A stretch of DNA of 47,796 nucleotides from Prevotella sp. (GCA_017650905.1 JAGCDZ010000101.1:1-47796), one strand, 5' to 3'. Shown: positions 7,358 through 15,718, counted from the first letter of the stretch. Numbers and translations: made by a program. Notes: generated from the sequence alone by a model not told the origin.

Positions 7358-8046
7358 TGATATATATCGAATCAAAAAGAAAAAAAGTAGAGGGGCTAAT
7401 TAAAAAGTACCCTAATGCAATAATTGCTGATGTTACGAGCAAATCGGACACCGCATTGATAAAATTAAGTCCCTTTTATCCATGGGGAGATATTCCAGTT
7501 CCATATACTCCAAACATGGTGGCGTCTTGTGTTGAGGCAATCTGGCAAGGTCTGAAAGTATTTGAAAAATCGGATGTTGATGTTGATACATTTAAGAATG
7601 ATACTATGCGAGGTATAAAACGATCATCCAAGAAATACGGACAGATTCTTGGGCATCGTCGGGGCGTTTATGGCAATGTGCTATTCGATTATTTAGAAGC
7701 GAGAAAAAGAATATACATACGTTCATATAGATGGATGTTAGAAAATAAGGCATTATACATAATCGAAAGAATGAGAGTGGCTTTTAAGAATCAAGACATT
7801 GTTCTTCTTGATTATGAAACTAATTGTGATATTACCAATGTTACCAGACCTCTTTCACATGCTTACTTAGTTAAAGCCTATGTTGAGGGGATAGAACCAT
7901 TTGAAGATGTAAAAGAAAAGATAGTGCATCATCATTACTATACAGGAAAGAGGACCATAAGTTGGACAACAGAGGAAGAAGTGTTTAAAAAAGTACAACC
8001 ACAAGAACAAAAGGATACTCAACTATCTATAGAATTTGATTTTTAG
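7354..8046 (+). CDS. DUF6939/NADAR-like protein, candidate antitoxin
   Basis: This is a 230-residue cytoplasmic protein. Conserved-looking blocks are IADVTSK (24-30), KLSPFYPWGDIPVPYTP (37-53), CVEAIWQGLKVF (59-70), YGQILGHRRGV (95-105) and LLDYETNCD (151-159). I recognise it as DUF6939 (name from memory). The order of blocks resembles NADAR (YbiA-like) proteins: a surface loop with SxFxPW, then E-x3-Q-x2-K (E61, Q65, K68), then LG-x-R. Some NADAR proteins remove ADP-ribose from guanine bases and act as antitoxins of DarT enzymes. Here the gene lies directly before a DarT-like gene (stop and start codons abut at 8046/8047), and no DarG macrodomain gene is present. The antitoxin role is inferred. 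An alternative start is the second ATG at 7357. Confidence 0.65.
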   Translation: MMIYIESKRKKVEGLIKKYPNAIIADVTSKSDTALIKLSPFYPWGDIPVPYTPNMVASCVEAIWQGLKVFEKSDVDVDTFKNDTMRGIKRSSKKYGQILGHRRGVYGNVLFDYLEARKRIYIRSYRWMLENKALYIIERMRVAFKNQDIVLLDYETNCDITNVTRPLSHAYLVKAYVEGIEPFEDVKEKIVHHHYYTGKRTISWTTEEEVFKKVQPQEQKDTQLSIEFDF

Positions 8047-9474
8047 ATGAAAAGAAGAAAAGACTATTCCAAATTCAAGGAAATCCTTGAAAAGTATCAA
8101 ATAAAGAAGTTCTACCATTTTACTGATAGATCCAACATAGAGTCTATAATTAAAAATGGAGGATTATACTCTTGGGGTGATTGCCTAAAAAGAGGTATAT
8201 ATGTCGCACATCCTGGAGGATCAGAGTTGTCTCACGAACTTGACAGTCAACAAAATCTTGCAGAATACGCTCGTATAAGTATTTGCAAAAGACATCCCAT
8301 GATGTATTATGCCATGAATGAGGGACGAATTGTTAATCCTGTAATACTAGAAATAGACACTGATATATTGTTTTTAGACGGGAATGTCTTCTCTGATAAG
8401 AATGCAGTTAGGGCTGATGCAAATAAAGGAACAAGTTTTTCTTATTTTGAAAATATACATTTTCAGACTGCATTAAGAAATACACAGTTTGGTGTTAATG
8501 AAGATGAAAAGGATTATTATCAAGCAGAGATATTAGTTAAAAACTATATACCCCTCCATTATATCATAAACATCTCTAATTTTGTAGAGCAAGATACACA
8601 TAGTACCATACCCCATGCAAAAGTTCCATACTCAGCATCAATTACGGAAGACAATCCTGCAGCTATATTTTTCATATTAAACCAGTCATATCCAACAGAA
8701 AATAAGATAGTTTATAAAGGGAAAGAAGAAACTGTATCTCAGGCTATCTCTGATATTGTTAACCAACAACTTCATACTTTAATTACTCAAAACACCGAAG
8801 ACAACAATCTATATAATAGATATCAGATTTCTGTTATTGGCTATGGTGATTCTGAATATAGTTGTTTTAACGGAAACTTGCGATATAAAAATATTGTGGA
8901 ACTTGAAGAGTTAAAGGGAAATCCACAGTCAATTAAAAAAACGATCAAAGAAAAAAAGACAAGGCAAGGAATAATCCAAATAGAAAGGGATGAACCTGTA
9001 TGGATTACACCACAAAGTGGTGGAAACGCATATTTACATAAAGCATTAAACCGTGTGAAGAATCTTGCAGAAAAGTGGATATCTCTTCACCCCACTTCAT
9101 TCCCTCCTTTAATCATACACATATCTTGTTTTGGATATAATGGAATAGAAGATTATGATATAATTCAATTAGCCAATGAAATTAAATCTCTATACACGCA
9201 GGATGGTAATATTATTTTTGCGAATCTCATTTTTTCGCAAAAAACAGAGGAGGAACCTGTATTGTTTCCTGAGTCTGTTAAGGAGATGGGAAGAAGTGTG
9301 TTTGGGGAGATGTACTATCTGATGTCTAGTCAGTTGCCTTTATTTTATAATCAACAGATAAGAGATTATAGGGATGAAATAGAGATGAGATCATTTCACT
9401 CAGCGTTAGCATTTAATATCAAAATAAGTGACATCCCTGTGCTGTTACAGACTCTTGTCCAGAAAGCGAAATAA
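8047..9474 (+). CDS. DarT-like ADP-ribosyltransferase fused to a degenerate vWA domain
   Basis: Residues 20-178 fit DarT (PF14487): FYHFTDRSNIESIIKNGGL (22-40), KRHPMMYY (81-88), FSDKNAVRADA (115-125) and DYYQAEILVKNYIPLHYI (156-173), with E161 as the likely catalytic glutamate. DarT enzymes attach ADP-ribose to bases in DNA. Residues 205-470 follow a von Willebrand A fold: FFILNQSYP (208-216), ISVIGYGD (261-268), SGGNAYLHKAL (324-334), PPLIIHISCFGYNG (353-366) and a TQDGNIIFANLIFS strand. At the metal-site positions of active vWA proteins I read N212 for Asp, P216 for Ser, N327 for Thr and C361 for Asp, so metal binding is probably lost. No signal peptide is seen. It is the last gene of the operon. 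The fusion and its pairing with a NADAR-like gene suggest a toxin; activity is untested. Confidence 0.75.
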   Translation: MKRRKDYSKFKEILEKYQIKKFYHFTDRSNIESIIKNGGLYSWGDCLKRGIYVAHPGGSELSHELDSQQNLAEYARISICKRHPMMYYAMNEGRIVNPVILEIDTDILFLDGNVFSDKNAVRADANKGTSFSYFENIHFQTALRNTQFGVNEDEKDYYQAEILVKNYIPLHYIINISNFVEQDTHSTIPHAKVPYSASITEDNPAAIFFILNQSYPTENKIVYKGKEETVSQAISDIVNQQLHTLITQNTEDNNLYNRYQISVIGYGDSEYSCFNGNLRYKNIVELEELKGNPQSIKKTIKEKKTRQGIIQIERDEPVWITPQSGGNAYLHKALNRVKNLAEKWISLHPTSFPPLIIHISCFGYNGIEDYDIIQLANEIKSLYTQDGNIIFANLIFSQKTEEEPVLFPESVKEMGRSVFGEMYYLMSSQLPLFYNQQIRDYRDEIEMRSFHSALAFNIKISDIPVLLQTLVQKAK

Positions 9475-9586
9475 AAAGTAATATGAAGCGAAGTAAATCA
9501 TTACAATGATGATCAGAGGGACAGGTGTTTGATCTATTTTCAAAGTATTATAACAATAGAAACAGCAACGAGGACGTTATTCAAAT

Positions 9587-10459
9587 ATGGTGAAAAGAAG
9601 AGAAATAAGAAATAGTACAGCAGAGTTTCTGATCTTCCAGGCAGAAGGAAAGGAACAGGGTATAGAGGTATACTATAAAGACAAGACTGTGTGGTGTACC
9701 CAAAAAGCGATGGGTCTGTTGTTTGACTGTTCAACGGACAATGTAGGACTTCACCTGAAGAACATATTTGCAAGTGGCGAACTGGTTAAGGATTCAGTTA
9801 CCGAGAAAATCTCGGCAACTGCCTCTGATGGGAAGAACTACATGACACAGTTCTACAATCTTGATGCCATCATCAGCGTAGGCTATCGCGTCAATTCTAT
9901 CCGTGCTACGCAGTTCCGTCAGTGGGCCACGAGTGTATTGCGTGAGTATGCCATTCGAGGCTATGTGCTTGACAGAAAGCGTATGGAGAACGGAACATTC
10001 TTAGACGAAGACTATTTCGAGCACCTGTTAGCGGAGATTCGGGAGATTCGTCTCTCTGAGCGTCGTTTCTATCAAAAACTGACAGATATCTATGCCACAA
10101 GCATGGACTATAACAAAGATGCGCCTACCACGCGATTGTTCTTCAAACGGATTCAGAACAAAATGCATTATGCCGTTCATGGGCGTACGGCAGCAGAACT
10201 GATTATGGATAGAGCTGATGCTGACAAGGAGCACATGGGGCTTACTACTTGGGAGAATGCGCCAGACGGAAAGATTGTAAAGACGGACGTGTCAATTGCC
10301 AAGAACTATCTGAAGCAAATGGAACTGGAAGATATGGGGCGTATTGTTACGGCTGTATTGGAGTTTGCAGAAAGCCGTGCTAAACGGCATATCCCGATGA
10401 CGATGGAGGACTGGGCTAAGCTGGCAGCGATTGAGCCCGTCTGGCTCACCATCAAATAG
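9587..10459 (+). CDS. RhuM-family protein, C-terminus shortened
   Basis: The 290-residue protein has the RhuM layout: a winged-helix-like N-terminus (YYKDKTVWCTQKAMGLLFDC, then STDNVGLHLKNIFASGEL), the central YNLDAIISVGYRVNSIRATQ and FRQWATSVLREYAIRGYVLD, and a helical C-terminal part (RLFFKRIQNKMHYAVHGRTA). Family members usually continue about 40-50 residues past MTMEDWAK; here the frame ends LAAIEPVWLTIK. The stop lies 20 bp from the stop codon of the first core gene. The end has probably been replaced at the island junction. The second RhuM gene of the island, at 2296, is a wreck. Function of the family is uncertain. Confidence 0.75.
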   Translation: MVKRREIRNSTAEFLIFQAEGKEQGIEVYYKDKTVWCTQKAMGLLFDCSTDNVGLHLKNIFASGELVKDSVTEKISATASDGKNYMTQFYNLDAIISVGYRVNSIRATQFRQWATSVLREYAIRGYVLDRKRMENGTFLDEDYFEHLLAEIREIRLSERRFYQKLTDIYATSMDYNKDAPTTRLFFKRIQNKMHYAVHGRTAAELIMDRADADKEHMGLTTWENAPDGKIVKTDVSIAKNYLKQMELEDMGRIVTAVLEFAESRAKRHIPMTMEDWAKLAAIEPVWLTIK

Positions 10460-10478
10460 GGCATAGTGGGTGTTGATT

Positions 10479-11429
10479 CTAAACTACATTCTGAGGCTTT
10501 CCATTGATGAATGCCCGTACGCTGCTGATGGCTACATCTATCAGACGGGTGCGGGCTTCATTGGATGCCCAGGCGATGTGGGGTGTGATGAAGGCATGGT
10601 CACATGTCAGCAGAGGATTGGCCTTTGGTGGTTCCTCTGTCAGCACATCGGCGCAAAAGGCTCTCAGTCGATTGCTGTTTAGGGCCTCTGTCACATCCTC
10701 ATCGTTGATTAATGGGCCGCGACCTGTGTTGATAAGGATGGCTGAGGGCTTCATCAGTCCAAGTGCCTGACGGTTGATCAGGTGCTTGGTTTCCTGTGTC
10801 AGCGGACAATGCAGACTCAATACATCGCTTTCTGCCAATAATTCTCGTAGCGTTCTCTTCCCAATGTATTGTGGTAGTTCCTCTGCCGACTTGCTGGTAT
10901 AGGCGATGACGTTCATACCGAAAGCATTGGCGATAGCTGCTACACGCTGACCGATATTTCCAAGTCCTACGATGCCGAAGGTCTTGCCTGCGAGTTCTGT
11001 CAACGGTGTGTCCCAATAGCAGAAGTCAGGGTTGGCTGTCCATCTGCCTGCACGGTTGAGAATGGCGTAATGCTCGGTGCGATTGGTAACGGTGAGCAGA
11101 TGGGCGAACACCATCTGGGCAACGCTCTCCGTGCTATAGGCTGGCACGTTGGTGACGATGATGCCGTGTTCATGGGCGGCTTCCACGTCGACCACGTTAT
11201 AACCCGTTGCCAGCACACCGATGTACTTCAGCTTGGGCAGCTGTTCGATTTCCTGGCGTTTGATCAGCACTTTGTTCGTCAGGACAATCTCTGCGTCTTT
11301 CGCCCGTGCGATGGTTTCTTCGGGCTTCGTGCGGTCATAAACGGTCAGCTCACCAAGTTGCTTCAACGGTTTCCATGCGAGGCTATCTGGATCTGCCGTA
11401 TAGCCGTCAAGAATTACAATTTTTCTCAT
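10479..11429 (-). CDS. D-2-hydroxyacid dehydrogenase (hydroxypyruvate/glycerate type)
   Basis: This 316-residue NAD-dependent reductase interconverts 2-hydroxyacids and 2-oxoacids. It has the Rossmann fingerprint GIVGLGNIGQRVAAIANAFG near residues 152-171, the catalytic arginine in NTGRGPLI, and the histidine in FITPHIAWAS. Length and motifs match glycerate dehydrogenase/hydroxypyruvate reductase relatives, but the substrate cannot be fixed by eye. It is the last gene of a leftward set nudix-mscS-dehydrogenase, 15 bp behind mscS. Its stop codon faces the accessory island, so the island inserted just beyond its 3' end. Confidence 0.88.
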   Translation of the reverse strand: MRKIVILDGYTADPDSLAWKPLKQLGELTVYDRTKPEETIARAKDAEIVLTNKVLIKRQEIEQLPKLKYIGVLATGYNVVDVEAAHEHGIIVTNVPAYSTESVAQMVFAHLLTVTNRTEHYAILNRAGRWTANPDFCYWDTPLTELAGKTFGIVGLGNIGQRVAAIANAFGMNVIAYTSKSAEELPQYIGKRTLRELLAESDVLSLHCPLTQETKHLINRQALGLMKPSAILINTGRGPLINDEDVTEALNSNRLRAFCADVLTEEPPKANPLLTCDHAFITPHIAWASNEARTRLIDVAISSVRAFINGKPQNVV

Positions 11430-11444
11430 AGGTGTTTTACTGAT

Positions 11445-12554
11445 TTACTGCGACGGGAACTGCTGATAGATGGTGAGGCCGTAATCAGCGCTGGCAGCAA
11501 AGATGTATTCCATAATATCAGCTGTGTCGTGCTCGAAGTCGGCCCAGGCCTGGGCATAGAGCCAGAAGGTGAACTCCAGGCAGCAGCCGCCCTGCGAGGC
11601 CTCAGCCTGACGCACCAAAGGATTCTTCTCGGCAATGACCTTCGGATTGTCGCGCAGCCATTGTTCCACATGCTGGCGGAACTTGGTGATGTTGGCCACT
11701 CCGTCGTCGTCGAGATGGATGGAGCGGAAGTCGAAATAGATTTTCCGTGACTGCTTGCGGCCTTCGTTCTGCTCCATACCGAGCCAGTTCTGGAAGGAGC
11801 CGTCGACCAGCGTCTGAGGTGTGACGGTGACGATGGTGTTGTCGAAGTTGCGCACTTTCACGGTGGTCAGCGAGATGTCTTCCACCCGGCCATTGACACC
11901 GGCTGAACTGACTGTTATCCAGTCGCCGATGTGAACCATATCATTGTTCGTCAGTCGGATACCTGCCACCAGTCCTTTGATGGTGTCCTGGAAAGCCAGC
12001 ATCAGGATGGCTGACGCGGCTCCCAGACCGGCAAAGAGCGTTGTGGGGTTTTTGTCAACCACGATGGCGATGACCACAATGATGGCAATGAAGATGATGA
12101 TGATTTTCAGCACGCCACAGATGGAGTAGAGATATTGTTGGCGAGCCGAACGGGGTCCGCTCCCCAGCAGCTTGAACGAGTCGATGAATACGATGACGGC
12201 ACGTGTGGACATCACTGTGATGTAGATGGCTGTCAGACGGGTCAGCACTTCACGGACCGTGGGGAAATCGAAGAACGTCCAGGGCAGCAACAGCCAGATG
12301 ACGATGGCTGGCACGATGCTGCAGGCTGTCAACAACACGCGCTCGCTGAAGAGCACATCATCCCATTTTGCCTCTGTCTTTGCCGTCAGTTTCAACGTTG
12401 CGGGCACCACTATCTTTCTGCAAATCCAGCCTGCGAGTGCTGCCAACAGGATGGCCAATACCACCAGAACAATATGCGTGACGACGTTGACTGCATCACC
12501 CGTAATGCCGCAAGCTGTAATCAGCTGCTCTACCCAAATCTGTATCCTTTCCAT
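11445..12554 (-). CDS. MscS-family mechanosensitive channel (YbdG-like)
   Basis: The 369-residue membrane protein has about five hydrophobic segments (for example IVLVVLAILLAALAGWI at 28-44 and IIIIFIAIIVVIAIVV near 153-168). The pore-lining helix follows as PTTLFAGLGAASAILMLAFQ. Next is the soluble MscS beta domain (VHIGDWITVSSAGVNGRVED; TIVTVTPQTLVDGSFQNW). Such channels open under membrane tension and release solutes during osmotic down-shock. Two N-terminal helices before the conserved MscS core fit the YbdG-type subgroup. It is separated by 22 bp from the nudix gene and 15 bp from the dehydrogenase, so the three are likely co-transcribed. Confidence 0.88.
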   Translation of the reverse strand: MERIQIWVEQLITACGITGDAVNVVTHIVLVVLAILLAALAGWICRKIVVPATLKLTAKTEAKWDDVLFSERVLLTACSIVPAIVIWLLLPWTFFDFPTVREVLTRLTAIYITVMSTRAVIVFIDSFKLLGSGPRSARQQYLYSICGVLKIIIIFIAIIVVIAIVVDKNPTTLFAGLGAASAILMLAFQDTIKGLVAGIRLTNNDMVHIGDWITVSSAGVNGRVEDISLTTVKVRNFDNTIVTVTPQTLVDGSFQNWLGMEQNEGRKQSRKIYFDFRSIHLDDDGVANITKFRQHVEQWLRDNPKVIAEKNPLVRQAEASQGGCCLEFTFWLYAQAWADFEHDTADIMEYIFAASADYGLTIYQQFPSQ

Positions 12555-12576
12555 AAGCTCAATAAAACTTGGTTAA

Positions 12577-13086
12577 TTATAAAAAGAACTGCTCGAACTC
12601 ATGCTCGAAGTTGGGTGTCAGTACACCCTGACCCATTGCCTCGCGAATCTCTTGTATTGACCAGAAACGGCCATCATCGAGTTCATCCTTTGAGGGCAGG
12701 ATGGGACCTTCGTAGTTGGTGCGGTGCACATACACCAGTTCACGTTCGCGCTTGCTTTCAAATACATACTTGCCTATGAACTCGGGTGTGAAATCCGTGA
12801 TGCCCAGTTCCTCGCGCACCTCACGATGCAGCGCCTCTTCGGGTGTCTCACCATAGTCGATATGACCGCCTACGGCCGTATCCCACTTGCCTGGCTGGAT
12901 GTCCTTCCACTCGGGCCGCTTCTGAAGATAGACGTCACCCTGCGCATTGAACACATGTAGATGGACCACAGCGTGCAGCAGCCGTGAACCGTTGTGGCAC
13001 TCACCGCGCGTCGCTTGTCCTATGATCGTTCCCTCTTCATCCACGATTGGGAACACTTCATGCTGATTATCTTTCATGTTTAGCAA
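12577..13086 (-). CDS. Nudix hydrolase
   Basis: The 169-residue enzyme carries a complete Nudix box (GHIDYGETPEEALHREVREE followed by LGI, about residues 74-96), the metal site for hydrolysis of nucleoside diphosphates linked to another group. The N-terminal FPIVDEEGTIIGQATRGECH and the YLQKRPEWKDIQPGKWD region resemble the isopentenyl-diphosphate-isomerase-like or YfcD-like branch, so the substrate is not certain. The promoter at 13100-13107 lies so close that the fourth codon, ATG at 13077, is an alternative start. It is the first gene of the operon with mscS and the dehydrogenase. Confidence 0.85.
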   Translation of the reverse strand: MLNMKDNQHEVFPIVDEEGTIIGQATRGECHNGSRLLHAVVHLHVFNAQGDVYLQKRPEWKDIQPGKWDTAVGGHIDYGETPEEALHREVREELGITDFTPEFIGKYVFESKRERELVYVHRTNYEGPILPSKDELDDGRFWSIQEIREAMGQGVLTPNFEHEFEQFFL

Positions 13087-13099
13087 TTCATTTTGTCGG

Positions 13100-13107
13100 C
13101 AAAGATA
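13100..13107 (-). promoter_or_regulatory. Promoter -7 box of the nudix-mscS-dehydrogenase operon
   Basis: The minus strand reads TATCTTTG, 14 bp before the ATG at 13086. It is divergent from the promoter at 13183. Confidence 0.6.
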
Positions 13108-13182
13108 GTAAATTATCCGCTATTATTCGTTAAAAGTCATCGTTTTTTTACGCGCATGGCAATGATATTAGCGTTTTTTTCG

Positions 13183-13190
13183 TATCTTTG
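13183..13190 (+). promoter_or_regulatory. Promoter -7 box for the AlkZ-related gene
   Basis: TATCTTTG fits TAnnTTTG. It lies inside the longest possible reading frame (open from 13093), so the true start must be the ATG at 13210 or 13216. Confidence 0.65.
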
Positions 13191-13209
13191 CATCGTTCTG
13201 AGAGAAGTA

Positions 13210-13881
13210 ATGACGATGAAACAGATTGAGATACATTCCTGCCCCGAGTTGATAGAGTATATTCAGCAAGTGGGCTTCCTGCCTTTGCTCGACAGCGGCA
13301 TCAGAGGCTATTCGGCTGAGGATATCGTGGATGATGACTGTCGATATGTGATGCTTCCGGATGGTGGCTGGGACTGGCCGTTGTGGAAATGGAAGGGTCC
13401 CATCGTTACAGAAGGCAACTGTGTCTACGGCAAGTTCTTTGCAGGGAAGGCGGGCTTCGTGAGTCGTGAGTGGTGGCCTGATTTTTGCAACTATCGGCGA
13501 AGTCAGCATCCGGCCCCTCAGGAGGGTTCCATCGAGGAGGCCATCTTGTTCACCTTAGGCGAGCATGGTAGTCTGATTACCCGTCAGCTGCGTGCGGCCT
13601 GCGGCTTTACAGGGCCGAAGATGCGCAGTCGTTTTGATGCCTATATTACCCGCCTGCAGATGGCTTGTCGTATCATCACAGAGGACTTTGTCTATCCTCA
13701 GGACCGTCATGGCCGCGAATATGGCTGGGGCTGGTCGCTGCTCACCACACCTGAGCTGTTATTGGGCCGCGATGCCTGTCAGTGTCCTCGTACCCCGCAG
13801 GAGTCGTTCGATCGTTTGTTCGCCCACTTCAGAGCCCTTTTGCCCGAGGCCACCGACAAGCAAATCCTCAAACTGATTTAA
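13210..13881 (+). CDS. AlkZ-related winged-helix protein
   Basis: The product is 223 residues from ATG 13210 (or 221 from 13216). It has a tryptophan-rich block, GGWDWPLWKWKGPIV, then GKFFAGKAGFVSREWWPDF, then a winged-helix-like segment (ILFTLGEHGSLITRQLRAAC) and a second basic helix region (KMRSRFDAYITRLQMACRII). This resembles proteins labelled AlkZ-related in Bacteroidales, distant from the YcaQ/AlkZ DNA glycosylases. The label is from memory and catalytic activity cannot be inferred. It stands alone between divergent and downstream promoters. Confidence 0.6.
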   Translation: MTMKQIEIHSCPELIEYIQQVGFLPLLDSGIRGYSAEDIVDDDCRYVMLPDGGWDWPLWKWKGPIVTEGNCVYGKFFAGKAGFVSREWWPDFCNYRRSQHPAPQEGSIEEAILFTLGEHGSLITRQLRAACGFTGPKMRSRFDAYITRLQMACRIITEDFVYPQDRHGREYGWGWSLLTTPELLLGRDACQCPRTPQESFDRLFAHFRALLPEATDKQILKLI

Positions 13882-13932
13882 CAAAAATAGTTAAAAATGT
13901 GGCCATAAACGTCGGCTCTCGATAATTCTGAG

Positions 13933-13940
13933 TACTTTTG
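13933..13940 (+). promoter_or_regulatory. Promoter -7 box for the S41 protease
   Basis: TACTTTTG lies only 5 bp before the ATG at 13946. The signal peptide fixes that start, so the mRNA is predicted to be leaderless or nearly so. Confidence 0.55.
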
Positions 13941-13945
13941 CACCG

Positions 13946-15703
13946 ATGAAAAAGCTGATTTCCATATTGTTAGTGTTCCTGCCGACCCTCACATGGGCAC
14001 AGGCACAGAAAGACCATAACTTCGAGGTGGCCAAGCATCTCGATATCTTTAATAATGTCTATAAGAACCTCGATTTGCTGTATGTTGATACGCTGAATCC
14101 GAAGGATGTAATCGGTACGGGTATCAATGCCATGCTGCGCCAGCTGGATCCTTATACGGAATATTATGCGCAGGATGAGACCAAGAACCTGCGGATGATG
14201 CTCACGGGTAAGTATGCCGGCATCGGTGCCTTGATCCGCAAGCATCAGAAGCTGGACCGTGTTGTCATCGATGAGCCCTATGCCAATATGCCTGCCGCTG
14301 AAGCCGGTCTGCAGAAAGGTGACATTATCCTGAGCATCGATGATACGCTGATGACAGACAAGGAGGTGAGCTTTGTGAGTAGCCATCTGCGTGGTGAGCC
14401 TGGCACCAGTTTCCTCTTGAAGGTGATGCGTCCCTCTACAGGCAAGCTGATGAATTTCAAGATTACCCGTAAGAACATAAAGTTGCCAGAGCTGCCCTAT
14501 TACGGTATGCGCGAGGGTAACATCGGCTATATCAATTTCAATAGCTTTACACAGGAGAGTGCCAAGGAGGTGCGTAGGGCCTTTGTCGATTTGAAGAAAC
14601 AGGGTGCCACTTCGCTTATCTTCGATCTTCGCAATAATGGTGGCGGCTCTGAGTCAGAGGCCGTTGATATCGTGAACCTATGGGTGCCGAAGGGTATTAC
14701 GGTGGTCGACAATCGTGGCAAGGTAAAGCAGGCCAGTCATATCTACAAGACCCGTCTGGAGCCCACGGATACCGTGATGCCTATCGTGGTGCTGGTGAAT
14801 GGCGAATCGGCCAGTGCCAGTGAGATTACCAGCGGTGCCTTGCAGGACTTGGACCGTGCAGTCATCTTAGGTACACGCACATACGGGAAAGGCCTCGTAC
14901 AGATACCCATCGACTTGCCTTATAATACGAATATGAAGGTGACGACCTCGAAATACTATATCCCCAGCGGGCGTTGTATCCAGGCCATCAACTACAAGCA
15001 GGGCAGCACGGGCTATCGTGAGCATATCCCAGACTCGCTGACCAAGGTGTTCTATACCGTAGGTGGCCGTGAGGTTCGTGACGGTGGTGGCATCAAGCCC
15101 GATGTGGAGGTGAAAGCCGATACCATCCCCAACATCGCCTTCTATCTCTCTGCCTCCGGACAGGATTCCACCGAGGTGATGTTCGACTATGTGGTCGACT
15201 ATATTGCCAAGCATCCCATGGTAGCCGAGCCTGCCAAGTTCCATCTGACAGAGGCCGACTGGGAGGAATTCAAGGCCCGTGTCATCAAGAGCGGATTCAC
15301 CTATGATCCTGTCAGCAAGAAACAGTTTGATGAGCTGGTGAAGACGGCTAAGTTTGAGGGTTATTACGATGATGCCAAGATGGCCTTCGACAATCTGGAG
15401 CAGAAACTGAACCATGATGTGGCATTCGACTTGGAGAAGCATAAGGCTGTGCTCCTGCAGATCCTTGAGAGTGACATCATTGCCCACTATTATTATCAGG
15501 CTGGTGCCATCGAGGCCGGACTTAATTTTGACCGTCAGCTGAAGGAGGCCGAGCGCTTGCTGAAGAACCCCGAGGCATACAAAAAACTCTTAGCGCCCCA
15601 GAAGCCCAAAGAGACCTCGTCGCTGATCAAAATCGATAAGAAACCGATAGGAAATATCTCTCTGAAACAGAAGAAATTAGAAATATTCAGCGCTTTATCG
15701 TAA
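13946..15703 (+). CDS. S41-family C-terminal processing protease
   Basis: The 585-residue serine protease is exported; its signal peptide is MKKLISILLVFLPTLTWAQA. A PDZ domain spans about residues 85-175 (GLQKGDIILSIDDTLM). The S41 catalytic core follows, with GYINFNSFTQESAKEVRRAF, LRNNGGG, the nucleophile in GESASASEI (S290 by spacing) and the general base lysine K315 in GTRTYGKGLVQ. These enzymes trim or degrade periplasmic proteins after recognising their C-termini. A C-terminal helical extension (residues 400-585) is usual in Bacteroidetes members. It is probably monocistronic, with the next promoter at 15719. Confidence 0.92.
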   Translation: MKKLISILLVFLPTLTWAQAQKDHNFEVAKHLDIFNNVYKNLDLLYVDTLNPKDVIGTGINAMLRQLDPYTEYYAQDETKNLRMMLTGKYAGIGALIRKHQKLDRVVIDEPYANMPAAEAGLQKGDIILSIDDTLMTDKEVSFVSSHLRGEPGTSFLLKVMRPSTGKLMNFKITRKNIKLPELPYYGMREGNIGYINFNSFTQESAKEVRRAFVDLKKQGATSLIFDLRNNGGGSESEAVDIVNLWVPKGITVVDNRGKVKQASHIYKTRLEPTDTVMPIVVLVNGESASASEITSGALQDLDRAVILGTRTYGKGLVQIPIDLPYNTNMKVTTSKYYIPSGRCIQAINYKQGSTGYREHIPDSLTKVFYTVGGREVRDGGGIKPDVEVKADTIPNIAFYLSASGQDSTEVMFDYVVDYIAKHPMVAEPAKFHLTEADWEEFKARVIKSGFTYDPVSKKQFDELVKTAKFEGYYDDAKMAFDNLEQKLNHDVAFDLEKHKAVLLQILESDIIAHYYYQAGAIEAGLNFDRQLKEAERLLKNPEAYKKLLAPQKPKETSSLIKIDKKPIGNISLKQKKLEIFSALS

Positions 15704-15718
15704 AAAAGTCGAGAAATA

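Noticed and set aside
9540-9773. A 77-codon leftward frame rich in phenylalanine and leucine
   Set aside because: It overlaps the start of the RhuM gene on the other strand and has no supported start or family.
13093-13209. Extra 39 codons on the AlkZ-related protein
   Set aside because: The promoter at 13183-13190 falls within this stretch.
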